In this document: piece by piece, positions 54,972-63,795 of the stretch
How the letters are laid out: every line of letters begins with the position of its first letter
Numbering within the stretch: the first letter of the stretch is position 1
NCBI RefSeq assembly: GCF_002215035.1
Contig: NZ_NKFP01000001.1
Span: 431,501 to 495,500, forward strand
From: Leptolyngbya ohadii IS1
GTDB taxonomy: Bacteria; Cyanobacteriota; Cyanobacteriia; Elainellales; Elainellaceae
DNA: 64,000 nt
Reading direction: 5' to 3'
Translations under genes and position numbers: made by a program
Notes under the pieces: generated by a model
What the model was told of the DNA's origin: nothing
The model's database searches: none
Seen by the model: the letters and a program-made list of their open reading frames with translations, nothing else

Positions 54972-56462
54972 ATGCCTACTACGACACCCACGATCGACGC
55001 GATCACAACCGACAATACTATCAATGTGGCTGAGTTAACCAGCGGTATTATTATCGGAGGAACGGCTGACTCTGGTGACACGGTTAACCTTAATATTGGA
55101 GGGCTAAATCGTACTGCAACCGCTAGCAATGGGCGCTGGAGCTATAGCCTCACCACCAGTGAAATTAGCCAGCTCGGTCAAGGGAGCAACAATACAGTAA
55201 CTGCTACTGCAACGAATGGGGCGGGCGAGACGAGCTTCGCGTTTACCAGAGCCTTTACGATCGATACGGTTCCTCCGACTGCACCGACGATCGATCCCGT
55301 GACCGGGGACAGTCGCGTGAACAGCCGTGAAAAAGGCGCGGGCGTTACGGTGACAGGCACAGGTGAAGCCAATAGCGTACTCAATCTCACCTGGGGCGGC
55401 ACCTCTGTCACGACAACTGTAGAACCAAACGGCAGATGGAGTCGCAGCTTCACGACCGCCCAGATTCCAGCCGATGGCGGCACAACCCTGGCGGTAACGG
55501 CAACCGATCGGGCAGGAAATGTTGGCGCCGCAGGTTCACAGGCTATCTTGGTGGACACCCTTGCGCCTACACTCACCGTTAATCCAGTTCCGGGTAACGT
55601 CATTAACTCGAACCAGCCAGGCGTCCTTAGCGGCTCCACGGAAGCAGGGTCTGCCGTCACTCTCACGATCGGCAATCAAACGCGAGCGGCAGTTGTGGCT
55701 GCGGGCAGTGGGACAGTAGCCTGGCGCTATACCCTCACCAGTGCGGATATTGCAGCTTTGGGGGTGGGCGAAGGCAGAACGGTTGGAATTACGGCAACTG
55801 ATGTCGCAGGCAACGCCGCAAACGCAGCTTCCAGTTTCGCTGTGCGACCGCTTTCGAGTTCTGGACGGACAGGCACTCCCATTAGTCCGATCGCCTTTGG
55901 TAGATTAAACAGGCTGCGGGGCAATGCCAGGGACAACGTCATCAACGGCACCGGCAGAAACGACTTCATCCGAGGCAACGGCGGTAATGATACTCTGCGC
56001 GGCAGGGGCAGAAACGATCGGATGGATGGCGGCGCAGGCAACGATCGGTTAATCGGGGGCGGCGGCAGGGATCTGCTGCTTGGCGGAACTGGCAACGATC
56101 GACTCCTGGGCAATGGGGGTGACGATATCCTGACTGGCGGGGCAGGCAATGACATCATGAACGGCGGTGGAGGTCGGGATATGTTTACCTTCAACGCACT
56201 GAATGAAGGAGTCGATCAGATTCAAGGCTTCGAGGCGAACCGGGATCTGATTGATTTGCGAAAGATCATGTCGCGATCGGAGTTTAGCGGCACATCCAGC
56301 TTTGACAAGTTCCAGAAGTATGTCCAGCTTACCCAGGTGGGTAGCAACACAGAAGTCCAAATTGATGCAGACGGCAGCGGAGCAGGCATCGCTTTTGTTA
56401 CCCTTGCCAGCATTCAAAACGTTTCTACGGCTCAGATTAGATCCACAAATTTTGTAATCTAA
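54972..56462 (+). CDS. Secreted Ig-like/RTX calcium-binding repeat protein
   Basis: A 496-residue protein from ATG 54972 (MPTTTPTIDAITTDN); the frame opens further upstream, but that part is read from the MITE. Residues 1-300 are three bacterial Ig-like repeats (PTAPTIDPVTGDSRVN, ATDRAGNVGAAGSQAILVDT, ATDVAGNAAN are typical edges). Residues 310-410 are about six RTX nonapeptides of the GGxGxDxLx type (GNGGNDTLRG, GGAGNDRLIGG, GGAGNDIMNGG), which bind calcium outside the cell. The last 90 residues (DMFTFNALNEGVDQIQGFEANRDLI) form the usual post-RTX domain and type I secretion signal. No cleavable signal peptide is seen, as expected. Likely a surface or released adhesin-like protein. Confidence 0.88.
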   Translation: MPTTTPTIDAITTDNTINVAELTSGIIIGGTADSGDTVNLNIGGLNRTATASNGRWSYSLTTSEISQLGQGSNNTVTATATNGAGETSFAFTRAFTIDTVPPTAPTIDPVTGDSRVNSREKGAGVTVTGTGEANSVLNLTWGGTSVTTTVEPNGRWSRSFTTAQIPADGGTTLAVTATDRAGNVGAAGSQAILVDTLAPTLTVNPVPGNVINSNQPGVLSGSTEAGSAVTLTIGNQTRAAVVAAGSGTVAWRYTLTSADIAALGVGEGRTVGITATDVAGNAANAASSFAVRPLSSSGRTGTPISPIAFGRLNRLRGNARDNVINGTGRNDFIRGNGGNDTLRGRGRNDRMDGGAGNDRLIGGGGRDLLLGGTGNDRLLGNGGDDILTGGAGNDIMNGGGGRDMFTFNALNEGVDQIQGFEANRDLIDLRKIMSRSEFSGTSSFDKFQKYVQLTQVGSNTEVQIDADGSGAGIAFVTLASIQNVSTAQIRSTNFVI

Positions 56463-56965
56463 TTTGTGGTTCAGCGTGTGGTCTAGCGTGTGGTCTAACG
56501 TTGTAATTTAACGTGGGATCTGGATTTTTGTAATGAAAGCTTCCTTGCCATTAGGGTTCACTCTGCAAACAGCCTGCAAAATAGCCTAAAAATAGCTATC
56601 TTCAGTCTATACTGCCTGATCTCAGCAGAAGACTTGCTGATCCAGCGCAGCTCTAGTTCAGGTTCGGCAACTCTGAATTAGAGATTCACATCATTCAAAC
56701 CGGGGTGCGGGGGATAACCTCACACCTCTAATTTATTTATTGTTGGTTCTTCCTCCCATCAGATGATATAGGCGGGTGAAATAGATGGGTGAAGCGATCG
56801 GGTCGGAAAACCGCTATGCTGCTGGAAGGCTGCATCGAAAGTCAGCGAAACCTGGTGCTCTGGGAATTGCAATCGTCTGCTCCAGGATTTTTCCTGGCAC
56901 GGAACTTTTTAGAAGGCAGCCCGTCCTATAGCTGTGTTTTTCTTTTTCCCCTTTCAAATTAATTG
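56463..56965. other. Intergenic region after the RTX gene
   Basis: A 503-bp gap. AGCGTGTGGTCT-like 12- to 13-bp units repeat at 56470-56505. A G-rich piece (CCGGGGTGCGGGGGATAACC) at about 56699 resembles dispersed cyanobacterial repeats. No gene or clear promoter found. Confidence 0.45.
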
Positions 56966-57679
56966 ATGAAACCCACCCGCCGATCGCTGCGCCTGCGCGC
57001 TTATCTAACGCCTACAAACCTTCTGGCTATTGGGATTCTGGCATTCTGTGCTCTGGCAGGCTGGTGGCTGCTTACCCAATCGGCGATCGACTGGTCTCAG
57101 CCTACGGCAATCATCACCTCGATTCAGCAAATGGGGCTTTCGGGGGTGCTGCTGTACATTGGGTTTCTGGTTGTGGCGATCGTGATTGGTCCAATTCCCA
57201 GTACGCCCGTTACGATCGCAGCCGGAGCCGTCTGGGGATCAATGACGGCAGGCATCTACGCGACGATCGGGGTTTTTCTGGGCAGTCTGGCAGCCTATTT
57301 TATTGGGCGAACGCTGGGACGATCGGCAGTGCGGGCATTGCTGGGGAAAGTGATTTACCTGTCGCACCATCGAGGTCAACGCTATTTAGGCATTCTGGTG
57401 TTTGTGATGCATTTGATTCCCGTGTTGCCCTATGACCTGATGAGCTATGGTGCGGGAATTTCGGGGCTATCGTTTCCGCTCTATGCCTTCTGTGCGCTGC
57501 TGGGGATTATTCCCTGCACCTTTTTTCTAACGTTTATGGGATCGAGCTTTTCGATCGGTCTGCCGATCGCCCTTTCCCTCATCGGACTGTTTCTGATGGT
57601 GCTGATTGTGTTGCCCTGGGGTATTCGCCGCTACAACTGGCTGGGACTCCGAGACATTATTCGGGTGGAGCACCATTAA
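56966..57679 (+). CDS. TVP38/TMEM64 (DedA-related) family membrane protein
   Basis: A 237-residue integral membrane protein from ATG 56966. Hydrophobic segments lie at about 20-38, 58-82, 85-112, 140-165, 165-190 and 195-220. The family core is GPIPSTPVTIAAGAVWG followed by SLAAYFIGRTLGRSAV, and later LIPVLPYDLMSYGAGIS. Members are thought to act in lipid or small-molecule flux across membranes. The next gene begins one base after its stop, so the two are translationally coupled, which links it to an envelope-biogenesis protein. Confidence 0.9.
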   Translation: MKPTRRSLRLRAYLTPTNLLAIGILAFCALAGWWLLTQSAIDWSQPTAIITSIQQMGLSGVLLYIGFLVVAIVIGPIPSTPVTIAAGAVWGSMTAGIYATIGVFLGSLAAYFIGRTLGRSAVRALLGKVIYLSHHRGQRYLGILVFVMHLIPVLPYDLMSYGAGISGLSFPLYAFCALLGIIPCTFFLTFMGSSFSIGLPIALSLIGLFLMVLIVLPWGIRRYNWLGLRDIIRVEHH

Positions 57680-57680
57680 C

Positions 57681-60600
57681 GTGAAACGAGGGATACAGTT
57701 TAACCCATCGAAAAAATTTACCCCATCAAAGCAATGGCAGCGGGTAGGAGTTGGGGTGGCGGGGTGTCTGTCGATCGCAACGGTTGGGGGCGGTTTTTGG
57801 CTGTGGGGCTATGTGCGGAGCCAAATTGTGCCCCTGATTCAAGTAGAGCTAGAGCAGTCGCTCGATCGTCCGGTTGCCCTGGGGGAAATTGAGCGAGTTT
57901 CGCTGACGGGGTTTCGCCTGGGAAAATCTGCCATTCCCGCCACGTCCACCGATAGCGATCAGGTCAATATTGGAGCGATCGAAATTGGCTTTAACCCGCT
58001 CGATGCGCTGACGACGCGCCAGGTGGATCTGACGGTAACGCTGATTCAGCCCCAGCTATTTCTGGAGCAAACGGCAAACGGTGGCTGGCTTGCTACAAAT
58101 ATTCAGTTTGAGCAGGGCAGTGCAATCGAGGTCAAGGAAATCCGGCTGCGCGATGGCAAGGTGATTCTGGCTCCCAGTGCTGCCTATGCCCGATCGCTGG
58201 AAAAACCCGATGCTTCAAACGGGAAGGATTCCAGCCTGCCGCCCTCCCGAATGCTGGTGGAGCGAATTAACGGCGCTGTAAAGCTCACCAACGATGCCCA
58301 GCACTTCCAGTTTGATGCCACCGCTCAGGCAGACACGGGCGGAACCCTCCGCTTGCAGGGAGAAGCCGATTCGCTGACCGACAAAATTACGGCAAACATT
58401 ACCTCTCAGGAACTGGCGATCGCGCCCTGGGTTGCACTTCTGCCGATTCCGGTGACTGTGCAGAGTGGGACGATCGAGAGTCAGCTTCAGGTCGAGATCC
58501 AGCCCCAGCAGCCCCTCAGCCTCAGCGGCACAATTCGGATTCGGGAAGGTCACGCCAGAGCCGTGGGCGAACCCAACGATTTTTCGCGGATCAACGGCAG
58601 GCTGCGGCTAGACGGACAGACCCTTCGCATTGAGCAGGGACATTTACAGTTCGGCAAAATTCCGTTTGATGTCGTGGGGACGATCGATTTGCAAAAGGGG
58701 CTGACCCTGGACGCTAAAGTAGCATCGGTGAGCGCCGCAGATTTTATGCAGACCTTCAACCTGAAGCTGCCCTTCCCTGTAGCTGGGGCACTCCGATCAA
58801 ATGAGGTGCGCGTTCGGGGTTCCTTTGATCGCGTTATTTTTTCAGGCACCGCAGAAGTGGCTGCTCCCCTCCAGTTCGATCGCGTCCCGATGGCAAATGC
58901 CAAAGCTGCCTTTGTGCTGGATAAATCCAACGATCGCCTCACCCTCAAAGACATTGAATTTGAGCCAACCAGCGGTGGCAAAATCACAACGAATGCCCAA
59001 CTGACGCTGGAAAATGACGATGCGCCGTTAAACGTTGCAGTCCAGGCAGAAGCTATTTCCGTAGATGCGATCGCCCAACTCTACGGGTTCTCTGAGCAAC
59101 TGGCAGATGAACAGCTAAAGCAACTGCTGAATCAATTAACGGAGCGATCCTCCAGTGAACCAATCAGGCTTGGGCGAATGAATGCTCAGGTGAAGGTGGC
59201 AGGAACGGGAAACGATCCGCACATCACAGGACAGTGGCAGCTTGCCCAGGGAGAGATTCCCGCCTCTGGAAAACTATCCTTGGCGAATGAAACGCTGCAT
59301 ATTCAGGAGACGATCGCGCAGTTTGCCCAGGGAACACTCGCCGCAGCAGGGAAATTACAGGATGGTGAATGGCAGGGAACGCTAATCGGAACCGATCTGA
59401 ATCTGGCAGGGGGACGGGTGCAGGTCAATAGTTCTCTTGCCGCGAATCAATGGCAGGTAGCGGTTACGGGCGATCGGATGCAGCCAGGTAAACTGGTGTC
59501 TACTCTCCCCGATGGGCTGAACAGGGGCAAACTCAGCGGCAGAATTAATCTCGCAGGATCACTGCAAAACATTAGCCCGGAGACGATCGCCGCCACGGGG
59601 CAACTGCAACTCACAGACACTGAATGGACACACAGCTCCATTACTGCCGATCTGAAGTGGCAGAATCATCGCCTGCACGTTCTCACAGCAGAAGCTGCCG
59701 GAATTCAGTTTGCAGGATGGTTGAAGCCCCAATTCACAGAGAAGCCAACGATCGCAGCAATGGATCTGGCGGTGCGAGCAAATTCGATCGATCTGGGGAG
59801 TAGCCTGAATCAGCTTGCGCGGCAGTCTTCCCTTACGTTGCCGGAGTCCGTCCAGCTAACCGGAATGGCAAGTCTGGAGGGTCGCATTAACGGCACCGCA
59901 GCCAATCCCCAATTCGCAGGACAGGTGCAGTTCGATCGGCTGGCAATTAATCAGTTTCAGTTTGATCCAGTTCTGGCAGGCAAATTGTCCTGGGCAGCGT
60001 CTGGCTTAACGGTCGAGCTGGCGGGACAAACAGAGCAGTTTCGGGGACAGTTCGATCGCGCTCTGAAAACGGGGTTTGTGACGCTAAAGCTGGATCAGGC
60101 GACCGCAGAAGCCCACTACAACGAGGGGCATCTTCTGGGCAAACTCGACAATCTGGCGCTACAGCAAATTCAACCGATCGCCCCGTTTGCTCTGCCAATG
60201 GATGGTCAGCTCTCCGCCCACTACAATATCAGCCTGAGACAGCCCAATCAGCCCAGAGCTGTCGCTACAGTTGCCCTTACCCGCCCTTCCTGGGGAAAAA
60301 CCGCAACTGATAAATTCACCGGAACTCTCAGCTATATCGACGGGACTGCCGCCATCCGGCAGGGAGAACTGCACCTGGGAGACAGCCGCTACACCCTGAA
60401 CGGACGGTTTACTCCCGATCGCGATGGGGAATTTGCGGCACAGCTATCCGTCAAGCAAGGGCAGATTGGCGATCTGTGGACAGCGATCGATGCAATGCAG
60501 CAGGCTCCCTGGATCACCGATCGATCGATCTTTGCGCCACTCCAGAACTTGAAAGCGCTGAATCCGGCGGCACTGCGAGGCAAATTTGCGGCAGAGGTGG

Positions 60601-61571
60601 CAGTCCAGGGATCGCGGCAATCCGGCATTAAAAGCTCATTCCAGGTGCAGGGACAGGACTGGGGATGGAACCAGTATGGCATTCAGAAAGTGACCGCAGC
60701 GGGACAGTTTGATGGCTCCCAGCTTCAGTTAATGCCGCTCCAGCTTGCCGGATTAACCTACGCAGCCAAACCCGGATCGCAGCAGGTCTTTGACACGAAG
60801 CTGTCGATTACCGGATCGTACAGTGCCCGATCGCAGCAGGGACAAATTGCGCTGGAGAAAGCTCCCGTTTCGATGATTAAAAACTGGCTGAATACGTCGG
60901 CTCCGGTGGAGGGTGAGCTGAACGCAACCGCGAATATTTCGGGGAATGGAAGTTCCGTCAGGAATTTGCCGCAGGTAGACGGAGAACTCAAGCTGAGTCA
61001 GCTTCGCCTGAGCCAGAGAAGCCTGCCGGAAACCCATTTGCGCTTCCACTACGTGGACGATCGGTTCAGAGTAGGCGGAACTTCCTCCGTGCTTGCCTCC
61101 CCCGAACCAGCATCCAGTTCAGCCTCCAGTCAGGCGATCGGGGTTAATACGATCTACTTCAATCTGGGCTTGATTGACTTTACGCTGCCGGTTGATGTGC
61201 TGGATACTTTTATTTCAGCGGGAACCATTCAGCAGCCGCTGGGCTTCTATGCTCAATTTCTCGATCCACAAGCCCTGCACATGGCGCGATCGATTCTGTC
61301 CCAGCCCCTCGATCCGCAAAAGATTGACCTGGCAGCGATCGCTACTTCGTCTTCCGGGGAGGCATGGCTTCAGTGGTTGGGCGAACTGGTACAGACCCAC
61401 GGAGGCGACAACGGCAAAACGGTGATGCAGGGCGCAATTCTGGCTGCTGCTGCCGAAAAGCCGACCGGGTTCACGTTAATGGACGTTCTGCACCATGCTC
61501 CCGTCCGAAAGCTGCGAATTAACACCAGGGCAGTCATCAATTTACTGGAATCGCAGTCGCTCAACCCGTAA
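57681..61571 (+). CDS. AsmA/TamB-like envelope protein with C-terminal DUF1400 domain
   Basis: A 1296-residue protein from GTG 57681, immediately after the preceding stop; the frame is open further upstream inside that gene. One membrane helix at about residues 22-45 anchors it. Residues 50-1150 are long beta-rich repeats of the AsmA/TamB type (VALGEIERVSLTGFRLG, then recurring LxLxGxxxNPxxxGxxQ patterns such as NGTAANPQFAGQVQFDRL), expected to form a periplasmic lipid-transfer groove. Residues 1155-1296 (TIYFNLGLIDFTLPVDVLDTF, GEAWLQWLGELVQT, GFTLMDVLHHAP) match the cyanobacterial DUF1400 domain that normally sits at the N-terminus of secreted alpha/beta hydrolases. The canonical TamB C-terminal barrel-binding domain is not seen. 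Probable role: lipid transport between membranes; the fusion is unusual. Confidence 0.85.
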   Translation: MKRGIQFNPSKKFTPSKQWQRVGVGVAGCLSIATVGGGFWLWGYVRSQIVPLIQVELEQSLDRPVALGEIERVSLTGFRLGKSAIPATSTDSDQVNIGAIEIGFNPLDALTTRQVDLTVTLIQPQLFLEQTANGGWLATNIQFEQGSAIEVKEIRLRDGKVILAPSAAYARSLEKPDASNGKDSSLPPSRMLVERINGAVKLTNDAQHFQFDATAQADTGGTLRLQGEADSLTDKITANITSQELAIAPWVALLPIPVTVQSGTIESQLQVEIQPQQPLSLSGTIRIREGHARAVGEPNDFSRINGRLRLDGQTLRIEQGHLQFGKIPFDVVGTIDLQKGLTLDAKVASVSAADFMQTFNLKLPFPVAGALRSNEVRVRGSFDRVIFSGTAEVAAPLQFDRVPMANAKAAFVLDKSNDRLTLKDIEFEPTSGGKITTNAQLTLENDDAPLNVAVQAEAISVDAIAQLYGFSEQLADEQLKQLLNQLTERSSSEPIRLGRMNAQVKVAGTGNDPHITGQWQLAQGEIPASGKLSLANETLHIQETIAQFAQGTLAAAGKLQDGEWQGTLIGTDLNLAGGRVQVNSSLAANQWQVAVTGDRMQPGKLVSTLPDGLNRGKLSGRINLAGSLQNISPETIAATGQLQLTDTEWTHSSITADLKWQNHRLHVLTAEAAGIQFAGWLKPQFTEKPTIAAMDLAVRANSIDLGSSLNQLARQSSLTLPESVQLTGMASLEGRINGTAANPQFAGQVQFDRLAINQFQFDPVLAGKLSWAASGLTVELAGQTEQFRGQFDRALKTGFVTLKLDQATAEAHYNEGHLLGKLDNLALQQIQPIAPFALPMDGQLSAHYNISLRQPNQPRAVATVALTRPSWGKTATDKFTGTLSYIDGTAAIRQGELHLGDSRYTLNGRFTPDRDGEFAAQLSVKQGQIGDLWTAIDAMQQAPWITDRSIFAPLQNLKALNPAALRGKFAAEVAVQGSRQSGIKSSFQVQGQDWGWNQYGIQKVTAAGQFDGSQLQLMPLQLAGLTYAAKPGSQQVFDTKLSITGSYSARSQQGQIALEKAPVSMIKNWLNTSAPVEGELNATANISGNGSSVRNLPQVDGELKLSQLRLSQRSLPETHLRFHYVDDRFRVGGTSSVLASPEPASSSASSQAIGVNTIYFNLGLIDFTLPVDVLDTFISAGTIQQPLGFYAQFLDPQALHMARSILSQPLDPQKIDLAAIATSSSGEAWLQWLGELVQTHGGDNGKTVMQGAILAAAAEKPTGFTLMDVLHHAPVRKLRINTRAVINLLESQSLNP

Positions 61572-61619
61572 ACCACTCAGTAATGCTGTCCAGTAATGCC
61601 GCCAGTCATTAGAAGGCTT

Positions 61620-62150
61620 TTAAACCTGCAATGCTTTTTCGATATCCTTCAGCGTTGAGGCTTCATCCCGGCTGATTCGTTCACCGCCAATGCCCAGGAA
61701 GCCTTCTTCCTTCACAGATTCCGCGACCTTACGTGCCAGGGATACAAGCCACTGGCGAAATTCATTTGCCTGCATCACTGTTACCTTTGCCGCCAGGATT
61801 GCGGACACCTGATCGAGATGAGCGATCGCCTGTTTACGTCCGTCACTGGCACTTTTCAAATTGGCAATCCCGCCCAGGTATTCAAACACTTTCTTCATCA
61901 CCAGCTCATCGCCCTGAAGTGATTCCTTCGCCAGTGAATCTCTAAAGGATTGAATTAGCGATCGCCCCAGATCGGAGGACAAATCTTGCCGCTGCTGCTC
62001 TTCCAACATGATCTGAACCGCTGCTTTGACTTCCTTCAGAAACGAAACTGGGTCGGATTTATCAGCCAGGATCACAGCACTCAATGCCTGTACCGGAGCC
62101 TGCATGAGTATCGACCATTCGGCATCCGTAAAATAGGATTGCGTCATCAT
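61620..62150 (-). CDS. Hypothetical helical protein
   Basis: A 176-residue protein from ATG 62150, with AAGGAA eight bases upstream; a longer frame to 62216 lacks a ribosome site. It is almost entirely helical and soluble (WSILMQAPVQALSAVILADKSD, then DELVMKKVFEYLGGIANL, then EFRQWLVSLARKVAESVKEEGFLGIGGERIS). The closing GFLGIGGERIS then DEASTLKDIEKAL is distinctive. I recall similar hypothetical proteins in cyanobacteria but know no function. It converges with the AsmA/TamB-like gene, stops 48 bp apart. Confidence 0.8.
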   Translation of the reverse strand: MMTQSYFTDAEWSILMQAPVQALSAVILADKSDPVSFLKEVKAAVQIMLEEQQRQDLSSDLGRSLIQSFRDSLAKESLQGDELVMKKVFEYLGGIANLKSASDGRKQAIAHLDQVSAILAAKVTVMQANEFRQWLVSLARKVAESVKEEGFLGIGGERISRDEASTLKDIEKALQV

Positions 62151-62751
62151 TAAAAATTCCTTGTAACAGTGAAGGGTTGAACAGCAGAAAACTGGAGTTT
62201 GAAAAAAAAACAGCAAAATCTCCCGTTTTTTGTGCCGTGTAGCTTATGCCCTAAAATTTCCACGGTATTCCCTTTGAAGGCTAGTGAAATAAAATATGAA
62301 ACTTATAAGAACTTCTGAAAAGAATGCAATTCCCGTTTTTCACGGATAGAACCGCTGGCATTTAAAGCACAGAAATCGGAAGGATCAGAATCCTGAAGAT
62401 TAACTCGATTCAGAACAGAAGCAGTTCCAGAAGCGGTGCAGAAACTAACGGACTCATAGAAGTTTCTTACTTTTTTCTGATAATCTGCTTTTGCTACGGT
62501 GATACAGGCATCTTGATTAAAAGTTATCCTAATTAAAAAGTCATCCTGATTAAAAGCTCTGCTAATGGACTGCGGCGGTCATCAGTATCGTTCCACGGCA
62601 CTTCCGCAATCCAAATGCTCAGCCCGGTCTTCAAGCCTGCTCTTTAGCCCGATCCGAGTCGAAACAGCTCGCGGAATTTAGCAGCAGATCCTTTAGCAAG
62701 TAAGTTTCGTATTAGATAAAAACTTGTAAGTCAACCGAGCGCAGGAAAACA
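62151..62751. other. Divergent intergenic region
   Basis: A 601-bp gap between divergent genes. Three degenerate 17-bp units of CCTGATTAAAAGTCAT lie at about 62513-62562. No RNA gene recognised; promoters for both flanking genes should be here but were not resolved. Confidence 0.45.
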
Positions 62752-63453
62752 ATGTTTTATTTTGACCCCGCCTACTTCCTATATATCGCATTGCCAACGC
62801 TGTTGTTATCCGGATTGGCGCAGTTTTATCTTCAAAGCACGTTCCAGAAGTGGAGCCGCATTCCCAATACGGAGCAACTCACAGGAATGGAGGTAGCGCA
62901 GACTCTCTTCGCCCGGACTTCGCTGCAAACCATTCCGCTGGAGCGCACCGGAGGCGCATTAACCGATCACTACGATCCTCGCAACAATATTGTTCGGCTT
63001 TCAACCGTAATTGCTGACCAGCCCTCGATCGGCGCAATGGCAGTAGCGGCTCATGAATTGGGACACGTTCAGCAGTATCAGACCCGATCGTCTCTGATCG
63101 CGCTGCGTCATTTCCTCATGCCTGCCCTGCAATTCAGCCCCACGCTTTCCTACATTGCCCTTTTTCTCGGGTTTATGTTTAGCATCACCGGACTGATGTG
63201 GCTTGGTGTTTTCTTTTTCGGCTTAATGGTGCTGTTTTCCCTGCTGACCCTGCCGATCGAATTAGATGCCAGCCGTCGTGGACTCAATCTACTACGAGAA
63301 GCCGGGCTGCTGGATACGAGCCAGGAGGAGCAGGGTGCCCGTCAGGTTCTGACTGCTGCTGCCATGACCTACCTTGCTGCCGCCATTACTTCCGTGCTGC
63401 AACTGCTGTATTACGTCAGTCTGATCCAGCGTCGTCAGGGCTACTCCCGTTAA
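62752..63453 (+). CDS. Membrane zinc metallopeptidase (Zn_peptidase_2/YugP family)
   Basis: A 233-residue protein, ATG 62752. An N-terminal membrane helix at about residues 5-25 is followed by the peptidase core. The zinc site is AAHELGHVQQYQ near residue 103 (HExxH), with upstream DHYDPRNNIVRLS typical of the family. Two or more membrane helices follow at about 125-170 and another at 205-225. This pattern belongs to the YugP-like neutral zinc metallopeptidases. Substrate unknown, possibly membrane-protein quality control. Confidence 0.92.
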   Translation: MFYFDPAYFLYIALPTLLLSGLAQFYLQSTFQKWSRIPNTEQLTGMEVAQTLFARTSLQTIPLERTGGALTDHYDPRNNIVRLSTVIADQPSIGAMAVAAHELGHVQQYQTRSSLIALRHFLMPALQFSPTLSYIALFLGFMFSITGLMWLGVFFFGLMVLFSLLTLPIELDASRRGLNLLREAGLLDTSQEEQGARQVLTAAAMTYLAAAITSVLQLLYYVSLIQRRQGYSR

Positions 63454-63509
63454 GCCTTATCTAATGAAATTGGTTAGCTGACCTTTTCAGACTTTTTCAT
63501 GCCGATCGC

Positions 63510-63551
63510 CTGAAGGCACGGGCGTATTTTAAACGCATAGCACGCCTTCAG
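63510..63551. other. Inverted repeat upstream of a small gene
   Basis: CTGAAGGC (63510-63517) and GCCTTCAG (63544-63551) are perfect inverted copies with an inner GCGT/ACGC pair. It lies 57 bp after the metallopeptidase stop and ends five bases before the ATG at 63556, so it may be a terminator of the former or a structure covering the latter's start. Confidence 0.55.
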
Positions 63552-63555
63552 CTCC

Positions 63556-63789
63556 ATGTCTAAGCCAATCAACAACTCCAAGTCGATCCGATTGCCTCTT
63601 CCCAAATCAGCGGAGGCATCGCAGCCTTTGAACCATCCAGCTCAACAGGCTTCTGAGTCCACAGCATTACCCGATCATTCGCCTGATTCTCCATCGGTTA
63701 AGCCATCTTCAGGCGTTTTATCGTTGGAAGCGGCGATCGATTTTTCGCAGGCTGCCGGGAATCGCCAGAACGCGAATCCATCGGATTAA
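63556..63789 (+). CDS. Small hypothetical disordered protein
   Basis: A 77-residue frame from ATG 63556, rich in Ser, Pro, Gln and Asn, with no hydrophobic segment. A short C-terminal stretch (GVLSLEAAIDFSQAAGNRQN) looks ordered. No ribosome site is visible because an inverted repeat ends five bases upstream. It converges with the WD40 gene, stop to stop 6 bp. Not recognised; may be real. Confidence 0.5.
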   Translation: MSKPINNSKSIRLPLPKSAEASQPLNHPAQQASESTALPDHSPDSPSVKPSSGVLSLEAAIDFSQAAGNRQNANPSD

Positions 63790-63795
63790 TAGGCA

